64,000 nucleotides of DNA, taken from JAKJGV01 sp964617565 (GTDB taxonomy: Bacteria > Verrucomicrobiota > Kiritimatiellia > CAIQIC01 > JAGNIJ01). Numbering within the stretch: position 1 is the first letter of the stretch; each line of letters begins with the position of its first letter. The notes beneath the pieces were generated by a model. The model worked only from the letters and a program-made list of their open reading frames with translations. It was not told the origin of the DNA and did no database searches. Location of the stretch: contig CAZTYH010000003.1 of NCBI GenBank assembly GCA_964617565.1, forward strand, positions 1 to 64,000, in the 5' to 3' direction. Of this stretch, positions 28,778 through 37,240 are shown piece after piece. The position numbers were made by a program, and so were the translations under genes.

Positions 28778-28812
28778 GCGTAGTTGTTTATTCGCGTGAG
28801 GTTGCGGTAGAG

Positions 28813-29436
28813 ATGATACTGATTATCTTCGGGATTCCGTTTTTATTGTGTCTGCTCGTGAGCATGACGGCGGCGCGGGCCGGCGTTTGGTGTCGGGCCC
28901 TTTTCAAGTTCTATGCCGGTATGTTGGGCGCAGCCCTCCTTGTCGAACGATTCTGGACACTGCTTCTCGGAGATCGCTTCGAAAAACCGGCGTATCTTTT
29001 TGTGATGTTGTTATTTGTCTGCGGGACGCTGATTTTCGTGGACGCAAGAAGGCTTGCGCAGGAGCCTGTGGATGTCGAAACAAAGAGAAGCCACCTGATC
29101 CTTTCCGCATTATCCGTTGAGGGACTGATCTTTGCGCTCTTCTCAGCTTTATTGCTTTTCGGTGGTACGTGGGCAAGGCTTTGCTGGGAAGCAGGCGCAC
29201 AAAGGTCTGGCCAATATATCCGAGGCGGGGGGACAGTGATATTTTTTCACGGCTTCATAGCTGTGCTGCTTCCCCTGGCAGTACTCGTTTCTGCTGTTGG
29301 ATGTTTCCTGAAGCGAAAACATCTGTTTCGAGAACAGGTGAAAGCGTTAGTCAATCCGTCTCCAAAGAAGCTTCATCCGGCTTTGGCGCTGTTGATCCTT
29401 ATTCTGTTCTTCTGCCTGGTCGAATTTCTTCTGTGA
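28813..29436 (+). CDS. Integral membrane protein of unknown function
   Basis: A 207-aa protein with about six hydrophobic segments: 1-20, 34-48, 61-76, 96-118, 138-163 and 188-207. The loops are basic. No family is recognised. It follows the pseudogene by 35 bp on the same strand and converges on the YbhN-like gene, ending the lower-GC block. Confidence 0.6.
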   Translation: MILIIFGIPFLLCLLVSMTAARAGVWCRALFKFYAGMLGAALLVERFWTLLLGDRFEKPAYLFVMLLFVCGTLIFVDARRLAQEPVDVETKRSHLILSALSVEGLIFALFSALLLFGGTWARLCWEAGAQRSGQYIRGGGTVIFFHGFIAVLLPLAVLVSAVGCFLKRKHLFREQVKALVNPSPKKLHPALALLILILFFCLVEFLL

Positions 29437-29453
29437 TGGCTGCTGGTGGCGGG

Positions 29454-30473
29454 TCAGGCCGATTTGTCTCCAAGAGCCTCGTGCAGTTCGCGACGCACGG
29501 CCTCTCGTGCGCCGGCAGGGCGAGCGAGAAACAGGATGCCACCGAACAGGCTCCAGAGCACCCCGTCCGCATAGACCATCAACGATAGCAGCATGGCCTG
29601 ATCAGGCGTTGCGCCCACCGTGCCGAACATCGTCACGAACAAGCTTTCGCGCAAGCCGAGGCTGCCGGGCGTGATAGGGATTGCAGCAATTACCGTGATG
29701 ATTGGGAACAGCGTGAAGTAGTCAACGACCGGGATGGATAGTTCCAGGCTGATGCCGAAGCAGATGCAGGCGAGCGTCAGGAACAGAAGGTTCAGCAGGG
29801 AATAGAACAAAGCGCCCGCGAGGACCTGCCGCTTGCCGCGGTAAAGATAGAAAGCTTCGTACGTGCGGCGGATCAGGGGGCCGAAGCGGGTGTCGCGCTC
29901 CAATCGCTGAAAGAACGTCCATTGTTCAAATAGGTTACGCCGGAAGATCGCTGCAATCGCGGCGAGCGATGCGGCAAGAAAGGCGAACATCAGTAACCCC
30001 GGCCCGCGGTTCACGGGAAAGCGGCGGAACAGCGGGATCTGCAACAGGATCATGACACAGCCGAAGACGATGGTGACGAACAGTCCGATCGCCCGGTCCA
30101 CGAAAACGGTTGAGGCCGCTTCCGCGCGTCTTCCGGGCGCGTTCCGGCATATGCACACGGCGCGCGCGACATCGCCGCCGCAGGCGCCCAGCATGAAAGC
30201 GTTGAAGAACTGGCCGATAAAGAAGTAATTGAAGACGGAACCGGCGGATGGCGTAAAGCCCTGTGCCAAAAGAATCCGGTGCCAGCGAATCGCGCCGGTT
30301 CCCAGTCCGACGAAGGTTAACACCACCCCCAGTAGCACCCACGGCCAGCGACCGGTGATGGATTGAAGGGCGGCGAGTACGTCCGAGGCCTCGACCCGGT
30401 GGATGATGTAGGCCATGAGACCGATCGCGAGGCCAATTCTGAGCAGATTCACGATGATTCGACGTGAGCTCAT
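29454..30473 (-). CDS. YbhN/AglD2-type lysylphosphatidylglycerol synthase transmembrane-region protein
   Basis: A 339-aa polytopic membrane protein of the LPG-synthase-TM (UPF0104) family, with about eight membrane segments. Family landmarks are RWHRILLAQG near the second segment, FFIGQFFNAFMLGACGGDVARAV, and the late ITPGSLGLRESLFVTMF. Members often lie in polysaccharide or lipid-glycan clusters and may move lipid-linked substrates. It sits 11 bp downstream of the rmd-like gene and is the last of that co-directional set, fitting a role in surface glycan assembly. Confidence 0.85.
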   Translation of the reverse strand: MSSRRIIVNLLRIGLAIGLMAYIIHRVEASDVLAALQSITGRWPWVLLGVVLTFVGLGTGAIRWHRILLAQGFTPSAGSVFNYFFIGQFFNAFMLGACGGDVARAVCICRNAPGRRAEAASTVFVDRAIGLFVTIVFGCVMILLQIPLFRRFPVNRGPGLLMFAFLAASLAAIAAIFRRNLFEQWTFFQRLERDTRFGPLIRRTYEAFYLYRGKRQVLAGALFYSLLNLLFLTLACICFGISLELSIPVVDYFTLFPIITVIAAIPITPGSLGLRESLFVTMFGTVGATPDQAMLLSLMVYADGVLWSLFGGILFLARPAGAREAVRRELHEALGDKSA

Positions 30474-30484
30474 AGCCGTGTCTG

Positions 30485-31423
30485 CTATTCCCGGGGTGTC
30501 GTCCGGGTCAGCCAGTCCTCCATGATGTCAGCCAGGGTCTTGGACAAGGGTATTTCCGGGCACCAACCGACATCCAAGCGAATGCGCGTCGTATCGAGAA
30601 GGGCGGGCCGATCGGTCGGCCTGAATCGTGCGGGATCCACATTGATTGAGGGATGGACGCCGGACAAATCGCACAGTTGCTGAAGCATGTCGCCAATACG
30701 CACGCGGTTCGACGCGGCGATATTATAGGCACGGCCGGGCCTGCCGGACTCGATGAGGAGCCGGTAGGCGCGCACGGTGTCGCGAACGTCGGCGAAATCC
30801 CGTTCGGAGTCCAGATTCCCGACATGAAGAACCGGGTCCTTGAGGCCCGCCTTCATTTCAGCGAGCTGCCTGGCGAAAGACGCCGTGACAAACGGCTCCG
30901 CCTGGCCGGGACCCATATGATTCCCGGGCCGCGCGGTTAAAACGGGCATTGCGTGTTGCCGGAAGTAGAGGAGGGCGGTAAGGTCGGCTGCCATTTTGGC
31001 GACGGCGTAAATGCTGGCAGGCCGCATTCCCGTGTCTTCATGAATCATCCCGTCGGCTGTTCCGCCTCCGTAGATTTCAGCGGAAGTCACCACGAGCAGG
31101 CGTGTTTGGGGGGCGATTCGCTTTACGCACTCCAGCAGATTGACTGTGCCGCCGAGGTTGACGGCGAGTACGAAGTCCGGATCGGTCCATCCCATGGGGA
31201 CGAAGGCGATGCCGCCAAGATGAATGCATGCATCGGGACGGCTTTCGCGGATGGCGCGCTCGATGTCGGATTCGTTGCGCAGATCCCCGACAAATGCTTC
31301 GCATGAGAGTGAGTCCGGCAGCGCTTTAAGATCGAACCCGATTGGAGTGTGTCCTGCGGCCGAAAGCTCGTTCAGCAGATGACGGCCCGCAAATCCACCC
31401 GCACCTGTGACGAGAATACGCAC
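30485..31423 (-). CDS. NAD-dependent sugar epimerase/dehydratase, GDP-6-deoxy-4-keto-mannose reductase type
   Basis: An extended short-chain dehydrogenase of 312 aa from GTG 31423, which follows the gmd stop by 4 bp with GGGGG upstream; a longer in-frame ATG at 31465 would overlap gmd by 38 bp. The Rossmann motif GAGGFAGRHL is at residues 7-16, the catalytic Tyr-x-x-x-Lys is YAVAK after TSAEIYGG, and ITARPGNHMGPGQ marks the substrate side. Next to gmd it most likely reduces the 4-keto intermediate to GDP-rhamnose (Rmd) or a related deoxyhexose. The exact product cannot be told from sequence. Confidence 0.82.
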   Translation of the reverse strand: MRILVTGAGGFAGRHLLNELSAAGHTPIGFDLKALPDSLSCEAFVGDLRNESDIERAIRESRPDACIHLGGIAFVPMGWTDPDFVLAVNLGGTVNLLECVKRIAPQTRLLVVTSAEIYGGGTADGMIHEDTGMRPASIYAVAKMAADLTALLYFRQHAMPVLTARPGNHMGPGQAEPFVTASFARQLAEMKAGLKDPVLHVGNLDSERDFADVRDTVRAYRLLIESGRPGRAYNIAASNRVRIGDMLQQLCDLSGVHPSINVDPARFRPTDRPALLDTTRIRLDVGWCPEIPLSKTLADIMEDWLTRTTPRE

Positions 31424-31427
31424 CGGT

Positions 31428-32396
31428 TCACGCCCCCTGGTTGCGGTACCGTTCGATATCGGCATCCACCATCATGCGCACCAGGCCTTCGAAGTCCACG
31501 GCGGGCTTCCAGCCCAGTTGACGCTCTGCCTTGGACGCATCGCCCAGCAAGTGGTCCACTTCGGCGGGGCGCAGGAATTCGGGATCGGTGACCACGTAAT
31601 CCTGCCAGTTCATGCCGACGTGAGAAAAGGCAAGCTCGAGAAACTCTTTAACCGAATGCTCCTTGCCCGTGGCGATGACGTAGTCGTCCGGTTTATCCTG
31701 TTGGAGCATCAGCCACATTGCTTTGACATAGTCCCCGGCAAAACCCCAGTCGCGCCGGGCTTCGAGATTGCCCATGCGAAGCTCTTTGTCGATGCCCAGC
31801 TTGATGCGGGCAACGCCGTCGCTGATCTTGCGGGTGACAAATTCTTTCCCGCGCCGCGGGCTCTCGTGATTGAACAGGATTCCGGAAATGGCAAAGAGAT
31901 TATAACTTTCGCGGTAATTGACCGTGATATGATGTCCGTAAACTTTGGCGACGCCGTAAGGGCTACGCGGGTGGAACGGGGTCTTTTCCGTCTGCGGAAC
32001 CTCCCGAACCATCCCGAACATTTCGCTGCTGGATGCCTGGTAAAATCTGGCTTTGGGGCAGATAAGCCGGATGGCTTCCAGCATCCGCGTTACACCGATG
32101 GCGGTGAACTGGCCGGTCAGGACGGGCTGGTTCCATGACGTGGGCACAAAAGACATCGCCGCGAGGTTGTACACTTCGGCGGGCTGTGTATGCTCCATCA
32201 ACTTGATGATGGAAAGCTGGTCCAACAAGTCGGCCTGCACGAGTTCAATGCGGTCCTTGATATGGCTGATGCGCTCGTATGTTTCGGTGCTTGCGCGACG
32301 GACCATGCCGAAGACCTTGTAGCCCTTTTCGAGCAAAAGCTCGGCAAGATAGGATCCATCCTGACCGGTCACACCGGTGATCAGCGCTCTTTTCAT
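31428..32396 (-). CDS. gmd: GDP-mannose 4,6-dehydratase
   Basis: Converts GDP-mannose to GDP-4-keto-6-deoxymannose, the precursor of fucose, rhamnose and perosamine. The 322-aa protein starts with GVTGQDGSYLAELLLEKGY, the Gmd-specific glycine motif. It also has QASSSEMFG, catalytic Tyr-Lys in SPYGVAKVYGH, and the diagnostic ILFNHESPRRGKEFVTRKI. It overlaps the upstream isomerase gene by 4 bp (ATGA) and is followed closely by the reductase gene. Confidence 0.97.
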   Translation of the reverse strand: MKRALITGVTGQDGSYLAELLLEKGYKVFGMVRRASTETYERISHIKDRIELVQADLLDQLSIIKLMEHTQPAEVYNLAAMSFVPTSWNQPVLTGQFTAIGVTRMLEAIRLICPKARFYQASSSEMFGMVREVPQTEKTPFHPRSPYGVAKVYGHHITVNYRESYNLFAISGILFNHESPRRGKEFVTRKISDGVARIKLGIDKELRMGNLEARRDWGFAGDYVKAMWLMLQQDKPDDYVIATGKEHSVKEFLELAFSHVGMNWQDYVVTDPEFLRPAEVDHLLGDASKAERQLGWKPAVDFEGLVRMMVDADIERYRNQGA

Positions 32397-33355
32397 TGCT
32401 CATTCTCCCTTTGAGGATCGGCCTGCGACTCTGCAGCAGGGGTATTCTCCCATGTCTGACGCAGATAGGCCACGGCCCTTAAGATGTGGTCTTCGGGCGT
32501 CAGAGGCGAGGGTTCAATTACCTTGAACACGCGGGTATTGGCAATTCTTTTCAGCGCGGGGAAATCCACTTTTCCGGCGGGGGGCATCAGGTGGTCGGCA
32601 GCCGGGGGCAGCACGTCGTGTATGTGCATGCCCGCAAGCCAGGGACTGAGGCGTTCAAGCCATCGTTCCGCGTTGATGAACCCGAGATTCTGCCGCACCT
32701 GGGCATGGCCGATGTCGTGCCAGTATCGCAGGCGGCGCGTACCATATTGTCTGCACAGCGCCTCCATCTCGAGTTCGGTCGGGACAGCCTCCCAGGTCGG
32801 CAGGTTTTCAAGGGCGAGATAGACGCCCGTCTCCTCGGCGACGACGAGTAAGCGGTCGAGACAGGACTTAAGATAGTCCAGGTGCTTCTGTGCCTTGCGA
32901 TCGCGCGTGACCTGCAGTTTGAGTTTCGTTTTCTCGTAATGGTCGGACGACTGTTTACCCGCTTCGCAAAGGGCATAGAGATCCCGGCTCAGACGGGGCA
33001 TGGCAACGTGTCCGGCGTGCATCACGACGACCTGCGCGCCGACTTCTGCGGCAAAACGCAACGACTGGGAAGTGTACTGGATGGCGTTCTCGCGCATGCG
33101 CGGGTCCGGATCCGTCGGGATATATGTTTCCGGATGCCCCTTAACCGCCGTGACAGGCACTGGGCAGAAATTGTGGACTGTGTTTACGCGGACGGCCCGT
33201 GCTTTCACCATTTGCAGCACGCCGGGCACAAGATCCATGCGCAGATCGTATCCCAGTTCAACATGCTTGAAGCCGAGGGCGAGGATTTCCTCGATCATCT
33301 TCTCGCCGCTGGTGTGGCGCGATGCGTTCCATCGGGTTGTGAGTGCAAGGTCCAT
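32393..33355 (-). CDS. Sugar phosphate isomerase/epimerase (xylose-isomerase-like TIM barrel)
   Basis: A 320-aa AP-endonuclease-2/xylose-isomerase-like TIM barrel. Recognisable pieces are LGFKHVELGYDL, the metal-site strand VVMHAGHV, the Glu in YLALENLP, the His/Asp strand RYWHDIGHAQV, and GMHIHDVLPP. Substrates in this superfamily vary widely. It leads the gmd-rmd-ybhN set and overlaps gmd by 4 bp, suggesting an activated or phosphorylated hexose. The ATG at 33355 lacks a clear ribosome site and lies 17 bp after the rpsU terminator. Confidence 0.8.
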   Translation of the reverse strand: MDLALTTRWNASRHTSGEKMIEEILALGFKHVELGYDLRMDLVPGVLQMVKARAVRVNTVHNFCPVPVTAVKGHPETYIPTDPDPRMRENAIQYTSQSLRFAAEVGAQVVVMHAGHVAMPRLSRDLYALCEAGKQSSDHYEKTKLKLQVTRDRKAQKHLDYLKSCLDRLLVVAEETGVYLALENLPTWEAVPTELEMEALCRQYGTRRLRYWHDIGHAQVRQNLGFINAERWLERLSPWLAGMHIHDVLPPAADHLMPPAGKVDFPALKRIANTRVFKVIEPSPLTPEDHILRAVAYLRQTWENTPAAESQADPQRENEQ

Positions 33356-33372
33356 ATTTATTCAAAACAATC

Positions 33373-33397
33373 GGCCCGGCGGATGATCCGCCGGGCC
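33373..33397 (-). terminator. Intrinsic terminator downstream of rpsU
   Basis: A perfect 11-bp GC stem (33373-33383 with 33387-33397) with a 3-nt loop. In the minus direction the following bases are attgtttt. It ends the rpsU transcript just before the sugar isomerase start. Confidence 0.75.
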
Positions 33398-33497
33398 GCC
33401 GTGTTCATTCCAGATCATTTTTCGTCATGCGCCATGATTTCATGCCTGCCCGTTTTGAAAGCGGGCGCCGGCGCATCCATGATGCATGTCGAAAAGG

Positions 33498-33683
33498 TTA
33501 AAACTGCATTGAGCGAAGCCGCGCTCTTGCTGCCTTGCGCCTTCGCTTTTCGCTTGGTTTCTCGAAATGCCGATGGGCCCGGATCTCCCGCATGATGCCT
33601 TCCTTGTCCAATTTCTTCTTCAAGCGGCGAAGAGCCTTGTCCACGGACTCGCCTTTTCTGATTTTGACTTCAGCGACTACCAG
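33498..33683 (-). CDS. rpsU: 30S ribosomal protein S21, CTG start
   Basis: A 61-aa S21 protein read on the minus strand. The body is unmistakable: EVKIRKGESVDKALRRLKKK, then HRHFEKPSEKRRRK, rich in Lys/Arg as expected for a small-subunit protein that helps mRNA binding. The frame is closed by a TGA just upstream, and no ATG, GTG or TTG lies between that stop and the conserved region; the first usable codon is CTG at 33683, 11 bp after GGGAG. Standard gene callers would miss it. A consensus-like promoter (33754-33782) and a terminator (33373-33397) frame it as a single-gene unit. Confidence 0.88.
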   Translation of the reverse strand: MVVAEVKIRKGESVDKALRRLKKKLDKEGIMREIRAHRHFEKPSEKRRRKAARARLRSMQF

Positions 33684-33753
33684 AGTAAATCACGCTCCCT
33701 TCTGCTTTTCGGCCAACTCGGCCCGGAGGCGGAGGTGGCTCTCAAGACCGCAC

Positions 33754-33782
33754 ACGCTAAAGAAAGTGGGTGGGGTTGTCAA
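33754..33782 (-). promoter_or_regulatory. Sigma-70-type promoter for rpsU
   Basis: On the minus strand a perfect TTGACA (33782-33777), a 17-bp spacer and TAGCGT (33759-33754). The start site would be near 33747, leaving a leader of about 64 nt before the CTG start at 33683. Confidence 0.65.
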
Positions 33783-33867
33783 TGGAAACCCGAGTTGCCG
33801 GAAGCCGCGATCCGGGCCGGAAAAAGCCTGACCGGACGTGGAAATCCTTAGAAAAGCGCCTGCAGCC

Positions 33868-35169
33868 TTACGGCCGGCCCACGCAATGATAGGTGAAGCC
33901 TTTTTCCCGCACTTCGGCCGGATTGAAGATGTTTCGGCCGTCAATGATAACGGGGCAGCGCATCGCCTTCTTAAGAGCGGCCAAGTCCATGTTCTTGACC
34001 TCCGGCCATTCCGTCAGAATCAGCAGCAGGTCCGCATCTTTCGCGCATTCGATCGGGTCCTGGAAGTATTTCATGTTCGGGAACTGTTCGGCGAATTTTT
34101 CCTGCGCTACCGGGTCCCACAGCTTGAGGTGCGCTTTCGCCTCGATCAGTTGGGAAACGAAATACAGGGATGGCGCTTCGCGAATGTCGTCCGTGCCGGG
34201 CTTGAAGGCGAGACCGAGAATCGAAACCGTCTTGTCCTGGATGACCCACAATTCATGCTGGATCTTCTGCATCACGTGTTCGCGCTGGGTCTTGTTGACC
34301 AGTTGAACCTGCTTGAGCAACTGGAAGTCATAACCCAGTTGGTCCGCGAGGTGCACGAAGGCGTCCACATCCTTGGGGAAGCAGGACCCGCCGTAGCCGG
34401 TGCCGGCGTTCAGGAAGCGCGGCCCGATACGGGAATCGAGGCCCATGCCGTGTGCCACCTGTTCCACATCCGCGCCCGCCAATTCGCAAATGCGGCTGAC
34501 GGCGTTGATATAGGAAATCTTCATCGCGAGAAATGAATTGGAGGCGTGCTTTGTCATTTCGGCGCTCGCGATATTCATTTCGAGGAGTTTCGCGCCCTTG
34601 CCGGTGAGTGGCGCGTACACTTCGCGCAACAGCTTGGCGGCACGTTCGCTTTCGATGCCGACCACGATACGATCCGGCGCCATCGCATCCTCGATGGCCG
34701 ATCCCTCACGCAGGAATTCAGGATTGGAAGCGACATCGAAGGGGACGTCTTCGCGCGAATATTTCGAGACGGTGCGCTTGAGCTGTTCGGCGGTGTTGAC
34801 CGGCACCGTGCTTTTCTCGATGAGCAGGCGATAGCTCTTCATGTGCTCGGCCACCTTGCGGCCGACCTGTTCGACGTAGGAAAGGTTGGCCTGGCCGCGG
34901 TATCCGGGAGGGGTGCCCACGGCAATGAAAATGACTTCGGCGAAGTCCGTTCCTTCTTCGATCGAAGGGGTGAAGTGCAGGCGGCCCGCGGCGACATTGC
35001 GATCAACCATTTCCTGCAGGCCTGGCTCGTAGATGGGCAGCTTGCCGGATTTCAGCGTCTTGATTTTGCGCTCGTCATTATCCACGCAGAGCACGTCGTG
35101 CCCCAATTCCGCAAAACATGTTCCGCTCACCAGTCCGACATATCCGGTTCCAACAATCGTGATCTTCAT
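33868..35169 (-). CDS. ugd: UDP-glucose/GDP-mannose 6-dehydrogenase
   Basis: Oxidises a nucleotide hexose to the uronic acid (most likely UDP-glucose to UDP-glucuronate) for surface polysaccharide. From ATG 35169 (GGAGG 10 bp upstream) it is 433 aa. The NAD site is GTGYVGLVSGTCFAE, the substrate Lys region is NPEFLREGSAIED, and the catalytic Cys is in GYGGSCFPKDVDAF (about residue 260). The C-terminal Rossmann domain starts at VSILGLAFKPGTDDIREAPS. It lies upstream of rpsU on the same strand and has its own promoter. Confidence 0.95.
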   Translation of the reverse strand: MKITIVGTGYVGLVSGTCFAELGHDVLCVDNDERKIKTLKSGKLPIYEPGLQEMVDRNVAAGRLHFTPSIEEGTDFAEVIFIAVGTPPGYRGQANLSYVEQVGRKVAEHMKSYRLLIEKSTVPVNTAEQLKRTVSKYSREDVPFDVASNPEFLREGSAIEDAMAPDRIVVGIESERAAKLLREVYAPLTGKGAKLLEMNIASAEMTKHASNSFLAMKISYINAVSRICELAGADVEQVAHGMGLDSRIGPRFLNAGTGYGGSCFPKDVDAFVHLADQLGYDFQLLKQVQLVNKTQREHVMQKIQHELWVIQDKTVSILGLAFKPGTDDIREAPSLYFVSQLIEAKAHLKLWDPVAQEKFAEQFPNMKYFQDPIECAKDADLLLILTEWPEVKNMDLAALKKAMRCPVIIDGRNIFNPAEVREKGFTYHCVGRP

Positions 35170-35210
35170 CTTCAACAAGCCTCCGCATTATCTTAAGGCA
35201 CAAAGGTGAA

Positions 35211-35239
35211 ATCCTAGACGCTGATGCGGCTAAAATCAA
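35211..35239 (-). promoter_or_regulatory. Candidate promoter for ugd
   Basis: On the minus strand TTGATT (35239-35234) and TAGGAT (35216-35211) with a 17-bp spacer, 42 bp before the ugd start. Confidence 0.5.
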
Positions 35240-35337
35240 CCTGCCGGGCGTCTTTTCACTCTCCCGACCGCAGCGGACTATACCCTTCGCCCCGCCGGAG
35301 CGGTAGCGAAAACTGGTGCAGAGCCGTCATTCCGGGT

Positions 35338-36684
35338 TCAGTCGCCGGGCGCCTCGCTGTCGCCGCCCAGGTTGTACCAGTTGATTTTGCGGGTCAGGAA
35401 CATGACCGCGCCGAGAATTACGAACAAGCCGATGCTGCCGAGCAGCAGCGCGTAATCCTCGAGCTGGAGCAGAACGTAGAGGTATGCGTAGAGGATGGTG
35501 AGGATGGATCCCACCAGCAGGGCGACCGACGCTCTTCTGAGAATGCTGACCGCGTAGCCGGTGACCAGCAGAATCGTTGCCGCGCTGGCGATCAGGTAGC
35601 CGCGGGCGAAAGACAGGTGTTCGGAGATGGACAGCAGGAGCGTGTAGAAAATGATCAGCGCGAGCCCGATGAGCAGGTATTGAAGCGGGTGCAGGCGCAC
35701 GCGGATGAGCACTTCGGAAAGGAAGAACGCGAGAAAGGTCAACGCGATGAAGAGCGCGGCGTATTTCGCCGTGCGTTCCGATTTCTGATAGGCGTCGGTT
35801 GGGATGAGCAGGCCGACCCCGAAGGCCGAGTCGTTGATCTTGTAACGGCTGCCGGTCCAGTACTGAGGATAATTGCGGTTCAGATGCAGCACTTCCCACT
35901 GCGCGGTGAAGCCGGAAGCCGCTACGCTGCGGCGGGTGGGCAGGAACGCTCCGTCGAAACTCGGGCTGTGCCATGTGGAGGCCAGTTCCACAGAAGTTTC
36001 TCTTCCCACGGGCACAAAAGACAGTTGCTGGCTGCCGTTGATGTCCAGTTCGGTGGTCATGGCCAGGGTGCGCGATTTCCGGGAGAGCGCGGCAGGAACG
36101 GATACGCCGGATGCCAGCACATCGCTTGCCGCGATGCCGGGCTCCATCGGCCGCTCCGCGCCGTCCACTTTTGCCGTGATTTCCTGCCGCACGCCTTTCA
36201 TGTCCGAGATGCCGAGCGCGAGCGCTGCGCGATCCCACTGAACGCGTTTCTCCGGGATATCCAGACTCTTCAGGTCGGGCAATGTGAATTCGGCGGCGAT
36301 GCCGATGCGCGCATTGTAGAGGACGGTCTCATAAATGCCGCGGTAGCGAACTTCGGGAATTATCTCGCCCGAAACCTTCAGCGAATCCGGCAGGACATGA
36401 AGATAACTTGTAACGGTCACCGGCTTGCCTTCCGGACCGGGCAATTCCTGTGTATAGGGAATCATCAGCAGCGGGCCCGTCACGACCTGCTGGTAGCCCC
36501 ACTTGGAGCCGATTTCATTAGCGACTTGAACTTTGCGGTGTTCGCGCTCGCGGATCAGGGAACGGACCATGCCGGCAGGAATGAGCAGCACGAGGACAAG
36601 GAATCCGATCACGAAGACTTTGAAGGTTGTGGACTCCCGGATGCGTCTTGCCTTCTGTTTGATCGGCGGCGGTTCGCTGTTCAT
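35338..36684 (-). CDS. creD: Inner membrane protein CreD
   Basis: A 448-aa CreD-family protein. ATG 36684 (GAGG 7 bp upstream) is chosen over an ATG 42 bp earlier. One N-terminal membrane segment (VFVIGFLVLVLLIPAGMV) is followed by a large extracytoplasmic domain with the family motif GPLLMIPY, the block RSVAASGFTAQWEVLHLNRNYPQ, and five to six C-terminal membrane segments. In gamma-proteobacteria CreD belongs to the CreBC regulon; no such two-component system is visible here. Function remains unclear. Confidence 0.92.
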   Translation of the reverse strand: MNSEPPPIKQKARRIRESTTFKVFVIGFLVLVLLIPAGMVRSLIREREHRKVQVANEIGSKWGYQQVVTGPLLMIPYTQELPGPEGKPVTVTSYLHVLPDSLKVSGEIIPEVRYRGIYETVLYNARIGIAAEFTLPDLKSLDIPEKRVQWDRAALALGISDMKGVRQEITAKVDGAERPMEPGIAASDVLASGVSVPAALSRKSRTLAMTTELDINGSQQLSFVPVGRETSVELASTWHSPSFDGAFLPTRRSVAASGFTAQWEVLHLNRNYPQYWTGSRYKINDSAFGVGLLIPTDAYQKSERTAKYAALFIALTFLAFFLSEVLIRVRLHPLQYLLIGLALIIFYTLLLSISEHLSFARGYLIASAATILLVTGYAVSILRRASVALLVGSILTILYAYLYVLLQLEDYALLLGSIGLFVILGAVMFLTRKINWYNLGGDSEAPGD

Positions 36685-36753
36685 GAATAGCCTCTTTTCA
36701 GGGTTAAAGCTTAAGGCGATCGTCAACTATAGACAATAACGTTTAACGGATGT

Positions 36754-37086
36754 TCACGTTGCCCGATCGGCCTTTGCGGCAAGGATGAAATCATTCTCGG
36801 TCAGGCCATCCACCTTGTGCGTCCATATCTTCACCCGCACTTTCCCCCACGTGAAGCAGATTTCCGGGTGATGTCCTTCCTGTTCGGCTATTTCTCCGAC
36901 GCGGTTGACGAAGGCCAGCGCCTCCTTGAAGTCTTTGAATCGAAAATCCTTCTCCAAGTGGTGGTCTTCAATAATACGCCACTGCCCGCCGAGTTCCCGA
37001 GCCTGTTCAGTGATCTGCTCGCTCTTAAGGGGCTTTGCGCCCGCTTCACAGGGCTTGCATTTACGCGAAACCAGTTTGTCGCTCAT
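36754..37086 (-). CDS. Pterin-4a-carbinolamine dehydratase
   Basis: A 110-aa dehydratase of the PhhB/DCoH family that recycles 4a-hydroxytetrahydrobiopterin or acts on molybdopterin-like pterins. The active-site stretch is EQEGHHPEICFTWGKVRVKIWTH, with the paired His that bind the pterin and the distal His in the WTH motif. The N-terminal CKPC pair is common in the bacterial group. It lies upstream of creD on the same strand; no phenylalanine hydroxylase gene is near. Confidence 0.95.
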   Translation of the reverse strand: MSDKLVSRKCKPCEAGAKPLKSEQITEQARELGGQWRIIEDHHLEKDFRFKDFKEALAFVNRVGEIAEQEGHHPEICFTWGKVRVKIWTHKVDGLTENDFILAAKADRAT

Positions 37087-37240
37087 GGCTTGCTCCCTTC
37101 ATCTTTCACCTTACCACCGAAATGCGCCGGTTAAAGGGGGCGTTCGCCATTTGACACGGGGTATGTCGTGGATTACGGTGCGGCTGGGCTTTTCAGGCAA
37201 ATCCCTTCTTCAGAAGGATTTCAGAGAATGGAAGCATGAT

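Noticed and set aside
33690..33867. Possible tRNA-like fold between ugd and rpsU
   Set aside because: No T-loop consensus, no matching acceptor stem and no plausible anticodon arm on either strand; the stretch is explained by the rpsU promoter and leader.
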